A DNA stretch of 64,000 nucleotides. It comes from Trichinella spiralis (Eukaryota > Nematoda > Enoplea > Trichinellida > Trichinellidae). A program made the translations under genes and the position numbers. Positions 61,661-64,000 of this stretch are shown piece after piece. The DNA lies in contig CM012954.1 of the NCBI GenBank assembly GCA_000181795.3, positions 7,510,189 through 7,574,188 on the forward strand, given 5' to 3'. The number at the start of each line of letters is the position of its first letter. Position 1 is the first letter of the stretch. The notes beneath the pieces were generated by a model. It was not told where the DNA came from. It saw only the letters and a program-made list of their open reading frames with translations, and ran no database searches.

Positions 61661-64000
61661 TTCCTCTACTTGTGCAGATAACAACATTATCATTATTGTT
61701 ATGTTATAATCAATTTGTTGCTTAATAAAATGTTCACAAATATAATAACAATGGTGGATTTCTTCAATGCGAAGCGCAACCGCTGAATATTTCTGCACAG
61801 TTATCACTGTAATCTCGTGTTCTCGTTCCAGAAGCTGCACTTTTCAAATAATAAAAGTAAAACTTGACAAAAACCAACATATTATATAATATGGTAATGG
61901 TTAAACAATGACGACGTTATTTAGACATTTCAATCTACTTTTTAGAAATTGACATTCAGGTTCTCTTCAATTTATCAACTTATATTCTACTATACTGTAT
62001 CTTCTTCTATTTAAGCTTGGCAATTAGTAGCCATAGTCGACTATTCTTTCTTGTTCAGTTCAGTTCAATTCAATTCAATTCTATTTTATTTTATTTTATT
62101 CCAGTGCAAAATTTCCAAGAAAATATAACAACAACGAAAACGTCACAAGCTGCTGTGTGTGGGTCTGTGTTCACTGATGGCTTATTTGTTGTTTTGTTGT
62201 AATTCATGCATAAAATTACATTTGGTTGTTCGGCCAAGTTCACACAGGTGAGATTGTTTTGTTTTGTTTTTCACATTTTTCACGTATGTTTCAGTTACCG
62301 TAAAAAAACTATAGACTATTAGATTGTCAGGTGCAATTTGCAATATCAAGTTACAGTTATTGGGCACTTGGTTGATATTCAGCAGTTAGTGTAATCTGTT
62401 GCATGTGAAAAAATATTGAGATGCTTTACTATTGTTTAACAGTACTTGTTTTCGGAATTACTTGAGAACATCCCATAGTTTCAATATTAACATTCGTATT
62501 CATTTGTATTACAATCAGATTTAAATAAATAATCTTTTCTAGTTGTAGAAATTGAAAATTAGGTCATTGGACCTAAAGTAAGGAAAGTATTTTATCATTT
62601 GCATAATTCGCTTACTACTACTGCTTTACTAATATCCAGTTTTATGGTCACTTAGTTGTTCAGTGTGTCGTCTTCATGTTCAACAGGTGCTGAACTTGAG
62701 TTCTCTTTTTCACTTATCGTCATCTGTGTTTGAAACGTATGCTATTCTATGATTGTCATCTGTGATATCCATTTATGTTTTTATAACTTGAGAAAGAGAT
62801 TTTTACGCTTGCAATGTGCATGACTATACTAGTATACTAGTTTGAATTGATCAACTACTTTCTTTTTTTTTGTTATATACTTTAAAATATTTCTAACCGG
62901 GAATCAGTTGCAAATAGTAAAGTATAAATATAAATATTATTATACATTTATTTACATAACTAAATCAATTCAAGTAACTTTTCAAACTCAGGTGATTTGA
63001 AAATCAATACTACAAATGCATTCAAGCGAAATAAAGAGAACCGCAATTTGTTATTATTGAATAGCGTCAAATGGGAATTGAAAGTATTGTTTAATATTGA
63101 CTTGACTTGATTTGAAATAAATTTCTTTTCTAACATTCCATCATATATTATGATGATTTTGAAATTCTGAATGAAGGAAAACTAACATGAGATGGATGTG
63201 AATATCGATAAGAATTGGAAGTGTTTGTATACAACGAATTTTTTCAGTTACTTTGTAAAGGACGAACGGAGTGCCTGTAGTACTTTCATTTTCATGTTGT
63301 GCTAAAATTCAAATTTTTACTTTCATTGTAAAATTAATTTTTTGATAAATGTTCTTTTTTTCAAAATAATGCTTATTATGTATTCCTTTTTTTCTTTTAT
63401 TTCAGAATTTTATGGAAATAGCCTTCCATAAATTGAAAGAATCCACAGCATATCTTGTCTTCAATTGAGGAATATGCAACAGTGCTCAGTATCCACTGTT
63501 GTGACTTATTTCACTTTTACCTCGTCTAGTTTACGCGCCTTTACATAACATCGCGGTTTTATATTTGCATATGTTGCGTGGTATTGTTGTGCATGTTATG
63601 TGAAGTTTGAACAAGAAGAAATCAAAATTTTCGACATTTCAAAAAAGCAAGGCTATAGCCTTTTGCTGTTTTTACGATTTTTTTAAAAATGTTGGATTTC
63701 TTTTAAATTGGATGTGAAAAGTATATATCCATAGAGTTTGATAAATAAATACAGTCGAAAAGTTCCATTGATATATAAGTTGTACTGAGTGATTAAATCG
63801 ACCCAAAGTCCACCCTTCCTATCTTAATGCACACGAAAGCAGCCCATGCAGAACTCCCTTGAAACGGTTGCAGGACGGGTGAATCAGGGTATAGGAAACG
63901 TAATCTTCATCATATTGCGGTATTCTCTGACAGGTGGATTTCGTGTGCAATATCCGCTTTGCCGGGCATGTTGATTTTTGATCCTGCAGTGGCCATTGGG
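61661..64000. other. 3' flank and right edge, no firm gene
   Basis: AT-rich sequence follows the HDAC6 stop, with AATAAAAT near 61722 as a candidate polyadenylation signal. A CAATT/TTTA repeat lies near 62055-62100. The last 200 bases (from about 63800) are GC-richer and open on both strands: plus with MQNSLETVAGRVNQGIGNV before a CAG/GTGGAT donor-like site, minus with PQYDEDYVSYTLIHPSCNRF. This may be an exon of a gene that continues past the window. I cannot choose the strand. Confidence 0.4.

Noticed and set aside
1-64000. tRNA, rRNA, snRNA and CRISPR
   Set aside because: No cloverleaf with a GGTTCGA-type B box, no conserved snRNA or rRNA block and no regular repeat-spacer array was seen. 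The few GTTCGAA-like words fall in exons or lack stems.
1-64000. Transposons or integrated virus-like elements
   Set aside because: No transposase, reverse transcriptase, integrase or capsid-like frame and no long terminal or inverted repeats were found. The only strong inverted repeat is the short hairpin 3' of HUWE1.

Overview
This window is eukaryotic, AT-rich DNA from a small animal with many short introns. Most introns are about 50-80 bp, with GTAAGT-like donors and TTTTAG or TTTTCAG acceptors. The compact introns, the acceptor style and the AT richness fit a nematode, perhaps of the Dorylaimia group (Trichinella/Trichuris/mermithid relatives). That placement is inference, and another small-intron ecdysozoan is possible. 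I saw no CRISPR array, operon of bacterial type, tRNA, rRNA or recognisable transposon.

Layout. (1) 1-11.5 kb is gene-poor, with microsatellites and two weak candidate exons. (2) 11.5-13.5 kb carries a two-exon luqin/RYamide-like neuropeptide receptor. (3) 13.8-23.1 kb is a dense cluster on alternating strands: a SYNJ2BP-like tail-anchored PDZ protein (-), the mitochondrial fission dynamin DRP1 (+), parvin (-), the ER cyclophilin-like isomerase FKBP2 (+) and the translocon subunit TRAP-gamma/SSR3 (-). (4) 25.7-46.2 kb is one giant gene, the HECT ubiquitin ligase HUWE1, with about 70 coding exons and roughly 4,300 residues. (5) 46.2-56.7 kb is gene-poor apart from a PRDM13-like zinc-finger exon (-), a perfect hairpin and small doubtful ORFs. 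(6) 56.8-61.7 kb is an HDAC6 gene with one intact deacetylase domain, a decayed half-domain and a C-terminal ZnF-UBP. (7) 61.7-64 kb has no clear gene, with a GC-richer block at the very edge.

How the genes relate. The SYNJ2BP-like protein and DRP1 are divergent neighbours and both belong to the mitochondrial outer membrane and fission machinery. FKBP2 and SSR3 are convergent neighbours and both belong to the endoplasmic reticulum. HUWE1 (ubiquitin ligation) and HDAC6 (ubiquitin-binding deacetylase) are both protein-quality-control factors. Several genes carry an acceptor-like TTTTCAG a few bases before the start codon with no coding exon upstream. This suggests either 5' UTR introns or spliced-leader addition.

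The most notable observations are the decayed second deacetylase domain of HDAC6 with an altered ubiquitin pocket, a microRNA-like perfect hairpin 3' of HUWE1, a SYNJ2BP-like gene whose second intron lacks a normal acceptor, and a PRDM13-like factor with no visible PR domain. Exon coordinates were read by eye from conserved protein alignments recalled from memory and from splice consensus, and were not computed.
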